NCBI GenBank assembly: GCA_019925105.1
Contig: JAHGAU010000003.1
Coordinates: 992,001-1,056,000, forward strand
DNA: 64,000 bases
Direction: 5' to 3'
DNA from: Niebla homalea
Taxonomy: Eukaryota; Ascomycota; Lecanoromycetes; Lecanorales; Ramalinaceae
Notes under the pieces: model-generated
Databases searched by the model: none
Told to the model about the DNA's origin: nothing
The model's input: the letters and a program-made list of their open reading frames with translations, nothing else
Program-made: the position numbers and the translations under genes
In this document: in pieces, positions 1 through 10,800 of the stretch
Numbering within the stretch: position 1 is the first letter of the stretch
How the letters are laid out: each line of letters opens with the position of its first letter

Positions 1-48
1 CGTTTGCAAATAGTCCCACGTGGTGAGGTTGAGAAATGACCTGCATAC

Positions 49-652
49 CTTGCCAAAGCAATTAGACTGAAGAGTCCTCCATGGATATGGCATATGGCAT
101 TGAAAAAGGACCGGGAAGAGGCTCGCGACAGTCCAGATGATCATAAAGCCGCCGACACCGTTGATCAGACGCTTGTGCGAGACGACCGGTGTGATCTGCC
201 TCAATAGAACGAGGACTGATGCCTTGGATACAAGTGTGGTGAGGATGAATAGGACGTCAGAACAATAACCGGCCTGTTGAGAAAGTCAGAAAGCAAATAG
301 TAAGCTGATGGTACTCGAACCTTTTCATAAACCTCGATTTGTGATGCCGTAAGCGACGTAAGATGGCGACCAACACCATTGAAAGTCTGTACGGAGAATG
401 CAATGGATTGAGCTGTGCTAAGTAACTGCAAGCAGCGTCAGTCTACTGACAACAAAGCATTGCAAGAGCAGGTACCATGGCAACTGTCAGAATCGCATCA
501 TCCATCTCGAAGACATGGTAAGCCAATGTTTTAAGAGCGACCTTAGCGCCCACGGAGAGAATCGTGGACGCGAGCAGAACCCACGTTACTATGCTGAGCA
601 CAGGACTGTAATTAGTAGAAGTAACACTCTCTCGAGCGAAAAGCATGGTCAT
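49..652 (-). CDS. Rhodopsin-domain (PTH11-like) integral membrane protein, 3' part outside window
   Basis: Fungal seven-helix membrane protein of the rhodopsin-domain/DUF-type family often called PTH11-like; the role of individual members is usually unknown. Visible exons on the minus strand: 652-476, 425-321 and 273-49, all joined in phase 0. The next donor (GTATGC) lies at 48, so the gene continues past position 1. Hydrophobic segments are seen at TWVLLASTILSVGA, in the stretch after DDAILT, in SDVLFILTTLVSKASVLVL and in VGGFMIIWTVASLFPVLF. Family hallmarks are the acidic EMDDAI after helix 2 and the LTTLVSKASVLVLLRQI segment. The second intron uses a GTTCGA donor, which is not the usual GTR. 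Family assignment is from pattern recognition; the C-terminal half and stop cannot be seen. Confidence 0.7.
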
Positions 653-1459
653 CTTCTGCTAAACGATTTAAACTTCAAAATGTTACTCTGAAAGACTTGG
701 AGAAGATATAAAAGGTCCATTTCCCGCATCTTGAGGACGCTAGGACAGAGCGAAGTGGCACGTAGTGTTCGATTTTGACGGTGATCAGCCTGTGCAGGGA
801 CGATGGTTGCCCAAAGCATGCATTGTATACATTCGATGGCGACCCGGTGGGCTGGACGCCAACAAACCACTCTCAGATGTCCGTCATGCAGCCGCCGATG
901 CTTCGCGCTCCAGTGGTAATTGATCAATGGGCATGTTCCTCAGGCTTCACTGAAAAGGCATACACCGCCGGCCCACAGTAGTGGGACGTGAACCAATCAT
1001 GCCACACCAACATGCAAGACCGTGATTGGTCATCACACTGACGGAGAACGCTTTCCACAAAAGTGGCAACATGTGATATGCGAACGCTCTAATGCACAGG
1101 ATGCATGTAGGTGCAGTGTCAAGAGATTCCAATGGACGCCTTTCATGAAGTAACTGAAGGTGGCTTGGATGACATATCTATTGTAGGTTCCAATCAGTCA
1201 ACGATCAATGACATGCTTATGAATGCGCGGGATTTCAGGCTGGGGGCACGATACCCACTTTATATTGGTGTACTTCGTACAAGACGAGCAGTCATGTGGG
1301 GTCACTCGCCGATGTTGAGGGGCCGCTACATAGCTGCTTCCGACATGTCCAAACATGCAATCATCCACCCAAATCTCGTTCACGGGGAGCCTCACGTTCA
1401 AAGAATGCCGAAACCAAGGTATGGAGGACGCTGCTAGACGTTCTTATATTATGGCCCAA
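653..1459. other. Intergenic, no gene recognised
   Basis: This stretch lies between the 5' end of the rhodopsin-domain gene and the 3' end of the alpha/beta hydrolase. Short open frames on both strands have no family resemblance, splice logic or signal peptide. I see nothing else in it. Confidence 0.5.
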
Positions 1460-2749
1460 TCAGTTCTCCAGGCCCCAAAACCGAGAAATATGCGTAACAA
1501 CCTCAACACTGCTAGGTACTGGGAAGCCATGGCCTCCAGGTACGGTGCTGTGAACGAGATGTTCTGGACCGCCTATCATCTTCTTGAGATCTTCAACAAT
1601 TTCGTCCCCAACTACTACGTTATCAACGTCCCCAGATACGATTAGAATCCTGCTATTGAAGAGTCTGCTCCTTTGCTCTGCCTGTGTAGTCTGAGTCGTG
1701 TCACCTTTGAAGACGTTGCAGATTTTCTGCCAATCAGCATCTTGTTGCATATATGGACCGTGCTTCATGGTGTTGACAAGACTATAGACGAAACCGGTGT
1801 GATGATCGATTTGCCATTGTAAGATCTCATTGATGTCCAATGCCTTCTCGGCAAACACTGTAGGCCTCTGACTCGGGTTTTGGGGCACTTCAACTTGACC
1901 ATGGAGTCTCCATGAGTTCAGGTGTGCTGAAGAAGACGTTTGGCGCACTCCAAGGAGACCTGCGACCCGCTTTCTTAAGTATGAAGATGGCATGAGGAAT
2001 GAATACTTGAACACCAGACTGCGGTACCCATCAGGCAGCTGGCGAAGAAGCCCGCCGGGTGCAAGTAGGATGATAGACTCGACGAGACAAGAGAAATCTG
2101 CTGCAAATGCCATGGTGATGCTGCCCCCAAGGGAATATCCAATCAATGAGAACTTGTTCGAGCCTGTCCAAGCGAGATCTGACGAGGCTGTTGCAAATAA
2201 TATCTGCATGCTATAGAGGCGGGAATCGTGGTTTACGTCCAGAGGAGTATCTGAGTAACCTCTACCCCACAAATCTGATTCACAAGATTAGCATGGACCA
2301 TTAAATCCAGCTTCAGCGATTGGAATCTGGGACTTGGGCGGAGAGCTTATCTGCATACCGAATAACATGACTCTACAGCCTTTTTTCACAAGTGCATCGG
2401 CGATTGGTCTGAGGACTGGACTTGGTGTAGAATCGCCATGGACCATAACTACCTTCTTGCCATCCTCTGGGCCCCACTCATATACCCTCATTTTTCCAAA
2501 TGGTGTTGATACATCTCGGGCGCCTGGAATGAGATCTGGTGAGTATGCCAGAGTAAGGCGTGACTGCTTAGAGATGTGAGGGAGAAGGGTGACCCGTGGG
2601 GAGGGAAGATTTCGATATAGAGCCCTAGGACTACCGATGCCCCTCGAGCGACAGCTGATGTGGTAGGATACGCACAATATCACCATCACAGTGACGACAT
2701 ACACCAGGAACAATGTTGAGGAACCGTTGGCTGAAGCCAGGTTTGCCAT
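1460..2749 (-). CDS. Alpha/beta hydrolase with N-terminal membrane anchor
   Basis: Two exons, 2749-2359 and 2274-1460, separated by an 84-nt intron (donor GTATGC, acceptor CAG) give 401 aa. The N-terminus has one hydrophobic helix (LFLVYVVTVMVILCVSY, about residues 13-30), so the protein is probably membrane anchored with the hydrolase domain behind it. Alpha/beta-hydrolase signs in order: HGDSTP after a beta strand (oxyanion-loop position), then DLWGRGYSD created exactly by the splice, the nucleophile elbow GYSLGG (Ser in G-x-S-x-G), an acidic DVDN in the late acid position, and GGHGFP with the catalytic His. It is thus a serine hydrolase; the substrate cannot be told. It diverges from the permease gene across a 1-kb gap. 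Confidence 0.85.
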
Positions 2750-3750
2750 TTCCTTGCGCTCAAAGGTTTAAGAGGAAGTCACGAAGAGAGAACAAGAGGG
2801 AATAGTGCGAAGACAATGAACTCAAGGATTCAAAGACAAATTATTCTACTAACACGGTCTCGGGAGCCAGCGTTCGACAAGGTCGAGGTGATTGCTACCT
2901 ATGAACCAGGCAATACAGGCCATTGGTCTGATCACAGCATACATTGAGCCGCATTGAGCCTCCAATCAGGGTGTTGCGAGCTTGCATGGACGCAGGAACT
3001 AAAGACCAATGCATGATCGCAGGGTCGTTACTACTTGTGCACCAGGTTGCAGAAATGCAGAAGGAAGCGTACGGCACGTTAGAGACTAGGATTATTATCG
3101 ACGGTGTTCGCTACTATCTCGGTAAGGTATAAGGTAACCTACCTTGACACTGCCCCGGGCCGCGCCAGCGGACACTTGTAGAACTATCAGCATGCATCAG
3201 GTGGCGGCGGCTCACCGCCGCTTTACGCGGCAATTATCATATTTACGAACCTATCTCATGCACCTAGCGGTAGGCAGCCTACAACGGAGCCCCCTCACAC
3301 CTCACATGCCCTGCTGAATGGACCCCTTGAATGGCCCCTAGGTTTATCATACGATGTGTCGTTTGAGGGTTGCGCCATTTATGCATGCATTTTATAAATG
3401 CGGAGCATATGATCGGTCCGTTGTTCCGCTCGCAGAATTAGTGCTTTCATTTCCGTCGGAATAGAAGCAGGCTGAAGGGATCGACATTCTCAAATTTGGT
3501 AACGCACACTGATGAGGCAGCTGGATCATAAGGGATCGGTCGATCGAAGAGCTGGGTGCCTGAGGTAATTCCTCGTCTCGTGCGCCAATAATAACAATGT
3601 ATGAATGAGGTAGTATCTTGTTGCAAATGATTGCAGAACTCTGACGTCAGCTATGAGAGCTTGCAATGTAGACTGGGTGAAAGCATTTTATACTTCCCGT
3701 GCGCTTGCTCCAAATCCTCATGTTTTCATTGTAGAATTTTCAAGGTCATT
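2750..3750. promoter_or_regulatory. Divergent intergenic region, hydrolase / permease
   Basis: Gene-free stretch between two divergently transcribed genes, so it must hold both promoters. It contains a perfect GC hairpin near 3204-3221. No other element can be named with confidence. Confidence 0.4.
3204..3221. repeat. Perfect short GC hairpin
   Basis: GCGGCGG, loop CTCA, then CCGCCGC: a 7-bp perfect stem with a 4-nt loop. No U-tract follows it and it lies in a divergent promoter gap, so its role is unknown; it may be chance in a GC-rich patch. Confidence 0.5.
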
Positions 3751-5977
3751 ATGAATCCAGACCAGGAGCTCAAGGATCTGAATGACAGACGCCTTCCTTT
3801 CGCAGGTACATACGCCGGTATCAGTGGCTCTATATCTCATCGCAAAGATGAACGCACCTTGGCTCACCTAGGCAAGAAGCAAGTTTTGAAGGTACAGTGA
3901 TATGGTGTTTGCCACCTAGTCGGTGGTGACTGCTGGCTAATGAAATTTTGGCAGAGACGTTTCGGATTCTTGTCACTATTTGGCTTCAGTTGCACCATAC
4001 TTGCAACCTGGGAGACAGTCATTGCGTGAGTGAATGCCTGTCGGTAGTTGCGAAGGTAGCATAAGAATGACCAACGTGCAACAGGCTGTTCCAGCAAGCT
4101 TTACAGAAGTGACTTCATTGATCTCTCCCTTCATTCAACATTCATTGACAAACATACAGTGGCGGCCCAGCTGGTCTGGCCTATGGCTTCCTCATTGCCT
4201 GGTTTTCAAGCTTGTCTGTCTACATGGTAATTGCGGAAATGGCATCAATGCAAGTACGCCTGCAAGCAATCGTCCTACTGCGCTGACCCGCGCTACTAGG
4301 GCCCCTACAGCAGGCGGGCAATACTTTTGGGTTTCGATGCTTGCCCCAGCAAAGTACAAGCGTTTTGCAAGCTATGTCACCGGTGAGAAGCCCCGTATTG
4401 CAACATAAGAATACCACCTACTGGAGGCCACGCCCTTTTACAGATACGCAGAGGGCTTATTCTTCGTACAGGATGGCTCACTTCAATTGCTTGGGTGGCC
4501 GTCTTAGCTACGGGAAGTATCTTTGTTGGGACCATACTGCAAGGTCTCATCATCCTTGATAACAACAGCTACGAGCCTCATCAGTGGCATGGTACTCTCC
4601 TTTGCTGGAGTGTCCTTGCTGTTGCTGTATTCATCAATACAGTTGTCAGTGGCCTACTTCCCATGATTGAGGGATTCATCCTGGTCCTACACGTTTTGGG
4701 CTTCATCGCGGTTCTGATAACCCTGACATATCTGGCGCCACATGGGTCTGCTGCAAGTGTCTTCACACAAACGTTCAATGGCGGCGAATGGCCTACACAG
4801 GGGCTCTCTTATTGCGTTGGGTTTATTGGCAATGTTGCTACATTTGTTGGTACTATTCACCTTAAGAACTTGCTAGTTTTGGTCTCATTAATGACTTTTT
4901 CCTAGGTGCGGATGCCGCTGTTCACGTAAGCCAAGGTTTCGCATTTATTCCACTGCTCTTATACTTACTGCTCTAGATGTCAGAAGAAATAGAGAACGCC
5001 GCAGTAAACGTACCAAGAGCTATCGTTACAACCATGCTCCTCAACGGCACTACAGGGTTCGCCATGGCTCTTTCGATCTTGTTCTGTCTTGGAGACGTGG
5101 AAACTGCGCTGGTAAGTTCTTATCCGGTTGTACACCGCATGTGAGCTTTACTCATCTTCACAGAATTCACCGACTGGGTTCCCTTTCATCGAGGTCTTCT
5201 CTAGGGCCACCAAGTCAAATGCTGGCGCGACTGTGCTGGCCTGTATACCTCTTGTGTTGCTCTGGTGCGCTGTGATTGGGTTTCTCGCAACTGCGTCGAG
5301 AATGACGTGGTCTTTCGCCCGTGATAAAGGGGTACCCTTTCATCACCTCGTGAGCAAGGTATGTCTTTATTTGGCCTGGAGCACCTCCACTTTACACGAA
5401 TTCTGCTGACATCAAGAGCCAGATAGAACGGAGGACGTCAATCCCGGTCGTTGCGATTGCTGTCGTTACAGTCATCCCTGCTCTCCTAGCTTTGATCTAC
5501 ATTGGCTCCTCTACTGTCTTTGAAGACGTGGTCTCCCTCTCAACCTCGGGTCTCTATGCATCCTACTTTATCCCATGCTCCCTACTCTTATGGCGGCGAG
5601 CGACCGGCCAGATCAGACCCCATAATTACGGTATCGATGATGACGAGAACACCCTTGGGAATCTGGAAAGGATAGGCAGTGTTATTGATGATCAAAGTGC
5701 TGCCGAAGTAGTCCAGCCACAGCTCGTATGGGGGCCGTGGCGGCTTCCTGGTGTGCTAGGCTTGATGAACAACATCTATGCCTGTCTCTATACCATCTTC
5801 GTTCTCTTCTGGAGTTTCTGGCCTCCAGAAACGCCAGCTACGGCGGAGAACATGAACTACAGCGTTTTGATGACAGGGGCGGTACTGATTTTCAGTCTTG
5901 TGTATTACTATATTTGGGGCAAGCGACAGTATGCGGGCCCGCTTGTCGAACGTGAAGCCAGAGAACTTGTAAGTTGA
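3751..5977 (+). CDS. Amino-acid/GABA/choline-type permease (APC superfamily)
   Basis: Plasma-membrane transporter of the fungal GABA-permease/choline-transporter branch (AA_permease_2). Nine exons: 3751-3891, 3955-4025, 4160-4249, 4300-4382, 4472-4849, 4906-4925, 4977-5111, 5164-5358, 5423-5977; 555 aa. Start chosen at ATGAATCCAGAC because the family begins with a short acidic cytosolic tail before RRFGFLSLFGFS. Hallmarks: GGPAGLAYGFLIAW, EMASMAPTAGGQYFWV, the membrane-span-rich centre, DAAVHMSEEIENAAVNVPRAIV, NSPTGFPFIEVF, ATASRMTWSFARDKGVPF, and a C-terminal pair of helices. Intron 3 (4250-4299) only keeps the conserved SMAPTAGGQ motif if it is a GC-AG intron with donor GCAAGT. Exon 6 is only 20 nt yet encodes the conserved ADAAVH stretch. 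The exact substrate (GABA, choline, other) is not decidable. Confidence 0.88.
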
Positions 5978-7964
5978 TCGCAGAGCCACCATACTTCCAT
6001 GTGACATTGTCATGTTGGGGGGAAAAGTGTATTTCAACAAGAGTAGAGTGGATAGAACTGATGTAGCTGTATAATTTAAATAACGATGCATCATGCCTAG
6101 GATCTGAAGCAACGTTGTGCCATTTCCGCGATGTCCAGCCACAATGCTTTGTGCTCTGAAACAGCCTCACACAGGATTGCGAATGCTGAGCGCCAGGTCG
6201 CAGCATGCCCTTGCATTGCAGATCCCCAGTCCTGCGATGTCTAATTCTTGATGAAGAACCATCTTACGGTCTTCTGTAGAGACCGTGACTAGCCCAGATT
6301 TGCCTTTTCATCATTGGTACGACCGGCTACATAATTGTAAAATCGAAGCAAAGAGCCCGAGGTACCATGAACAAGTTCACAGACATACGACCTTATTATC
6401 CGAACGTCTTGCAGATGGGACAAGCCCGCAACGGCGGAGGGTAAAGGTATAGTCTTTGTTCTGACAAGCCATCTTAGAATCGATACGCTATGTCTTGTAG
6501 AGGGAGGCGGCGGCAGGTGTACTTTTTGGTCTGTGACATAAGATGCTGGAGCTGAGCGGCCTGCGGCCCGGGCTCAGAGAAGAGGAATGATATCTCAGCT
6601 TGTTGTGTGTCTTCAATAGTCGTGAAAGCTGGGCTGAATGCCGACTAGTTCTTGGATCCTACGACACGGATGGAAAATTTGTTCACAAAATCACAAAGCC
6701 GAGCATCCTCCTTATTAGGCTCCCCTGTAAGGAGCAATCGGCTAGGGACACTTCATGTTTAGCCACTCAACGAATCAGAGGAACCACTGTATGATCTCGA
6801 CTGCTACCTCTTTCCCAGAGAGTCCGATGTTGGTATGGAATTGAAAAGATTTTGCCAATGAGATTGCTCAGGGATAGTCTATGGTTTATGTGCTGAAGTG
6901 AAGATGATATATTGAGCGTGCTCGAGAAGCTTGTAAACGCTTGGTAAAGGCAAATGCTTGGTAAAGAAAAACGTAGTTTTTATTAATTACCAGCAAAGGG
7001 AGGTATGGGTTTCTTAAAATACAACGTATTAGCGCTTCGAGGTTGCTTATCAATCCTTGGCGCTCAAATTTACGCGCGCCCCCTTTCGTGCGCTTATACT
7101 AAATCTATAAGTAACACGTTAAACTTGAAGCTGTTAATAGAAATAGGTATATAAATCTTAGAGGAATTGTTGTGAACGTGAGTGTGTAATGTATGATTTT
7201 TGGTGAGCTACCTGAGTGAGGTCGCTATGGATTTGAGGTGGGTGTGCGCCAAGTCTCCCCGGGAGCTAGCCGTCCATGCTCATACTTCTCGGAAACCGTG
7301 ATGCTACTACTAAGTGCCGTTTCATAACAGGAATCGATCTATAAATATTCAAACTGGGTAATAATTGGGTATATAAGGGGCTTTATCTAAAGATAAAATC
7401 TATTAATCGAGATATCCCTCTTTCAAACTTGAAAGGGACTTTTTTCTTAATACCCTTAATTACTATTGTTATGAAACGGCACTTGCATGTACATAGCATC
7501 ACGGTTTGCGGTATGCATGAGCATAGCGGGTAGCTTCCGCGGGGGTCTTGGCGCACGCACACTCAAATCCATAGCCACGTCAGATAGCTCAACATCATAC
7601 ACTTATCATGTTCTTAACAACTATCTTATGGTTAAAAATATAAAATAAAACGTCTTAATCTATATACCGTAATCTAAGGAAATTATTTACGATTTCACTT
7701 AACCATTCGAATAGTCTTAAATGATTTGATTTTAACTCATTAAAGGTGCCAAGGATTGATCGAAGCGCTAATACGGATTAAGTAATAACATCTTGCAAGC
7801 TTCTCGACCATCATGCTAAATCATAAACATGATAAGATACAGCCCTGATCTCTCATCCGCCTTTTCTCCATATCATGTAGAACCACCCATAAGACTTTTC
7901 GTCCTGCAAGTCTATCGCCCTAGTCCCTCGGCGTCACATTGAGAGAAGATGAAAACGTTGGAGC
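5978..7964. other. Long gene-free stretch upstream of SLP1
   Basis: About 2 kb without a credible gene. Its right half is AT-rich and holds the large inverted repeat listed separately; the last 140 bases serve as SLP1 5' region. Confidence 0.6.
6921..7807. repeat. Imperfect ~0.9-kb inverted repeat (fold-back / decayed transposable element)
   Basis: Matching reverse-complement blocks occur in nested order around a centre near 7400. These are CTCGAGAAGCTTG near 6921 with CAAGCTTCTCGA near 7796; CGTATTAGCGCTTCGA near 7025 with its complement near 7760; TCAATCCTTGG near 7050 with CCAAGGATTGA near 7749; CTATGGATTTGA near 7224 with CAAATCCATAG near 7563; ACCGTGATGCT near 7295 with AGCATCACGGT near 7496; and GTGCCGTTTCATAACA near 7314 with TGTTATGAAACGGCAC near 7467. 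The arms differ in length, by an insertion near 6940-7020. There is no coding sequence. The interior is AT-rich with many TA dinucleotides, as expected of a fold-back/MITE-like element degraded by mutation. No target-site duplication was resolved. Confidence 0.8.
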
Positions 7965-10655
7965 ATGTTCGATACAGATGGAGATGTCTTCAAGAGGGCT
8001 ATTCTCCTTCTTCTCTCCGTTACCGCAGCCACATCAACGGAGACCTTAGCTACAGCAACCATAGAAGCATCGATTTCGACCGTCTCTGCCTCTGTTCTGA
8101 CCTGTCCGTCGCGCTCGATCAACTACATTACACAGACCCTTCCCCAGCAATGTCTCACTACGTCCTGGGCAAGTACAAGCCCGCCGATGGGCAACAGCGA
8201 AACGGCTCGCAACTTCAGTAGTCGTCCGGACATCAACGATGGCAGGTCTGGGGATGAAATCTCGGCCATACTGAAAGCGAATGTCGCCAGCACTGAGGGA
8301 CCAATAAGCATTCAGGATGCCCCAGAACATCCAACGGGGACTGCTGAAAAGCATATACCCTTGATCGGCACTAGACGCCCAGCCGAGGTGGCTCCTCCAT
8401 CTCAGGACGACGACTCTGACGCTCTGTTCGAAAATGCAGACTTCTTATCCTTCGAGGACTGGAAACGGCAGAATTTAGCCAAGATAGGGCAGTCAACGGA
8501 AAGTCTGGGCGCAAGAGTGGCAAATGGGCCTCCTGAAAGGAGAAGACCTGGAGGCATTGACAATGCGCTTGACGCGTTGGGAGAAGACGCCGAAATCGAC
8601 ATTGATTTTGCGGGCTTCGTTCAGCGGGGCCCTATCGAGACCACTCCATCCTCGAGAAGCCCAGATCCGAGAATCACGGAAGCAGGTCGATACGCAACAT
8701 CCTCCGGAGAATCAACAAGCAAAGACGGCACTGGCAACCGGAAACGGTCTAAGGATGCCGGTAAGACCTGCCAAGAGAGAACCAATTATGCCTCTTACGA
8801 TTGTGCTGCAACTACACTGAAGACGAATCCTGAATGCAAGAGCTCCTCTTCGGTACTCGTCGAGAACAAGGACAGCTATATGCTCAACATATGCTCTGCC
8901 AAAAACAAGTTCTTCATCGTCGAGCTCTGCGACAACATCTTAATAGACACCGTTGTCCTAGCAAACTTTGAATTCTTTAGTTCAATCTTCCGCAACTTTA
9001 GAATCAGCGTCTCGGATAAGTATCCAACAAAGCTCGAGAAATGGAGGGAGCTTGGCATCTATGAGGCTAGGAATGGTCGGGAGGTACAGGCTTTCCTGGT
9101 TGAAAATCCCTTGATCTGGGCAAGGTATCTACGCGTCGAGATCTTGTCACATTATGGGAATGAGTATTACTGTCCAGTCAGTTTGCTCAGAGTACATGGA
9201 ACTACCATGATGGAGGAATTCAATAGCGAGATGAAGAATTCCAATTGGGATGATGATCCTGAGGCTGAAGGTGGTGAAGCACTGGCAAATGTCGAGGCTG
9301 ACCCTGTGCCAGAACTAGCCATTGCAGAAGCACTGGAGAGATCATTCCAAGTAAGCATGGCTGGGACTACTGCTACCGCCTCATTCACTGGAGGTATGGA
9401 CTCGACAGTCGTGGCAGCCGCGGTAGGGTCTGCAACAGTCACCAGCTTTGCTCCAGGCTCAGATTTAGCCATGCCAAACGGTGTATTCGACTTAGACGCA
9501 AATGTCTCGCTCAACAATGCTACCATCAAGGAGCGGCTCAAGACAATCTTGGAAACTAGACTTGATATGAAGCGAGTCTGCCTCCCAAGAGATGCTCCAC
9601 ACTACGTACGCACGATAGTATCTAGCAGGATGCAGAGCCAAACCGAGACTCTGTCAGGAAGTCCAGCAAACATCAACTCCCGGGTATTGGTCAATGCCAC
9701 CCAAAGCCCGTATTCAGCATCTCAGGGAATGCCCTCGAACCAGTCTATATCTACCGTCTCTTCATCGGCAAACATCACGAGCACTCGTGTCCTGCTCAAT
9801 GGCGGAATTCCAACCAGCAGCCCTTCAGGTATCGCAGATTCAACGTCTTTAAGCATGATCAAGCCATCGGGCAGCTCAACCCACCCGCCAGCATCAAACC
9901 CTACCACGCAAGAGTCCTTCTTCAAATCGATTCACAAACGACTACAGCTCCTAGAAGCCAACTCGACGCTATCGCTCCAGTATATTGAAGAGCAGTCTCG
10001 GATACTCCGGGATGCGTTCTCCAAGGTAGAAAAGCGACAGATGTCAAAAACGACCTCGTTTTTTGAAACGCTCAATACAACTGTTCTCACGGAGCTCCTC
10101 GACTTTCGCAAACAGTACGATCAGATCTGGCAGTCTACCATCCTCGAGCTTTCGTCTCAGCGCGAGCAATCTCAGCGTGAGGTCCTTGCCCTCTCTACCC
10201 GTCTGACCCTCTTAGCCGACGAAGTCGTCTTCCAGAAGCGTATGGCGATCCTGCAGTTCATGCTCGTCGTGTGCTGCCTTGGTCTCTTCATCTTCTCGAG
10301 ATCTCCATCCGCGGCACCATCCCTTGAGATGCCTCCCATGCTACAAAACACCGTCAAGAGATCTTCTGCCAATCTATCGCGCCATGCTCCCCTCTTCGAC
10401 AGTGCGCCCGCAAGTCCTTCTGCGTCCCGACCGTCGTCTGGATATGGTCCCTATGGGCTCTTGCGAACCTTCACCCACCGCCGCAGCCGTTCGGAGGAGT
10501 CGTACGGAGCTCCGAACCATAAGGGTCCAAGCATTGAGTATTGTCCTCCAACACCGGAGTCCGGAGGGTCCATGGCAGGCGACACAGACGGTTCCCCCGG
10601 CCCAAGCCAGGAGCGAGCTACTGTGGAGAAGCAGCACGAGACAGACGACGAATGA
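7965..10655 (+). CDS. SLP1: SUN-like protein Slp1 (ER/nuclear-envelope membrane protein)
   Basis: Uninterrupted 896-aa reading frame. It starts with a probable signal peptide (AILLLLSVTAATS, about residues 12-24), followed by a long low-complexity lumenal region. The SUN-like (Sad1/UNC-like) domain lies at about residues 268-415: RTNYASYDCAATTL, YMLNICSAKNKFFIVELCD, FRNFRISVSDKYP, WARYLRVEILSHYGNEYYCPVSLLRVHGTTMMEEF. This is the subtype of yeast Slp1 and mammalian SUCO/Opt, not that of nuclear-envelope SUN1. A coiled-coil-prone stretch (about 650-750) precedes one transmembrane helix (MAILQFMLVVCCLGLFIF), then a Ser/Pro-rich cytosolic tail. In yeast Slp1 works with Emp65 in the ER to protect soluble proteins from degradation; that role here is inferred from family. 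No intron is needed. Confidence 0.92.
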   Translation: MFDTDGDVFKRAILLLLSVTAATSTETLATATIEASISTVSASVLTCPSRSINYITQTLPQQCLTTSWASTSPPMGNSETARNFSSRPDINDGRSGDEISAILKANVASTEGPISIQDAPEHPTGTAEKHIPLIGTRRPAEVAPPSQDDDSDALFENADFLSFEDWKRQNLAKIGQSTESLGARVANGPPERRRPGGIDNALDALGEDAEIDIDFAGFVQRGPIETTPSSRSPDPRITEAGRYATSSGESTSKDGTGNRKRSKDAGKTCQERTNYASYDCAATTLKTNPECKSSSSVLVENKDSYMLNICSAKNKFFIVELCDNILIDTVVLANFEFFSSIFRNFRISVSDKYPTKLEKWRELGIYEARNGREVQAFLVENPLIWARYLRVEILSHYGNEYYCPVSLLRVHGTTMMEEFNSEMKNSNWDDDPEAEGGEALANVEADPVPELAIAEALERSFQVSMAGTTATASFTGGMDSTVVAAAVGSATVTSFAPGSDLAMPNGVFDLDANVSLNNATIKERLKTILETRLDMKRVCLPRDAPHYVRTIVSSRMQSQTETLSGSPANINSRVLVNATQSPYSASQGMPSNQSISTVSSSANITSTRVLLNGGIPTSSPSGIADSTSLSMIKPSGSSTHPPASNPTTQESFFKSIHKRLQLLEANSTLSLQYIEEQSRILRDAFSKVEKRQMSKTTSFFETLNTTVLTELLDFRKQYDQIWQSTILELSSQREQSQREVLALSTRLTLLADEVVFQKRMAILQFMLVVCCLGLFIFSRSPSAAPSLEMPPMLQNTVKRSSANLSRHAPLFDSAPASPSASRPSSGYGPYGLLRTFTHRRSRSEESYGAPNHKGPSIEYCPPTPESGGSMAGDTDGSPGPSQERATVEKQHETDDE

Positions 10656-10800
10656 AGCCGAGGGACAGTATCGCACAAAGATCACAGATTTTTCATGTAC
10701 TATACACGTAGCGATGGCGTTCGGAGAAAATGATTGTAGCAATAGGGCATCAATGGGAAGAAGGATAGATTCATTCCAGAGGGGTATCATGTCTATGTAT

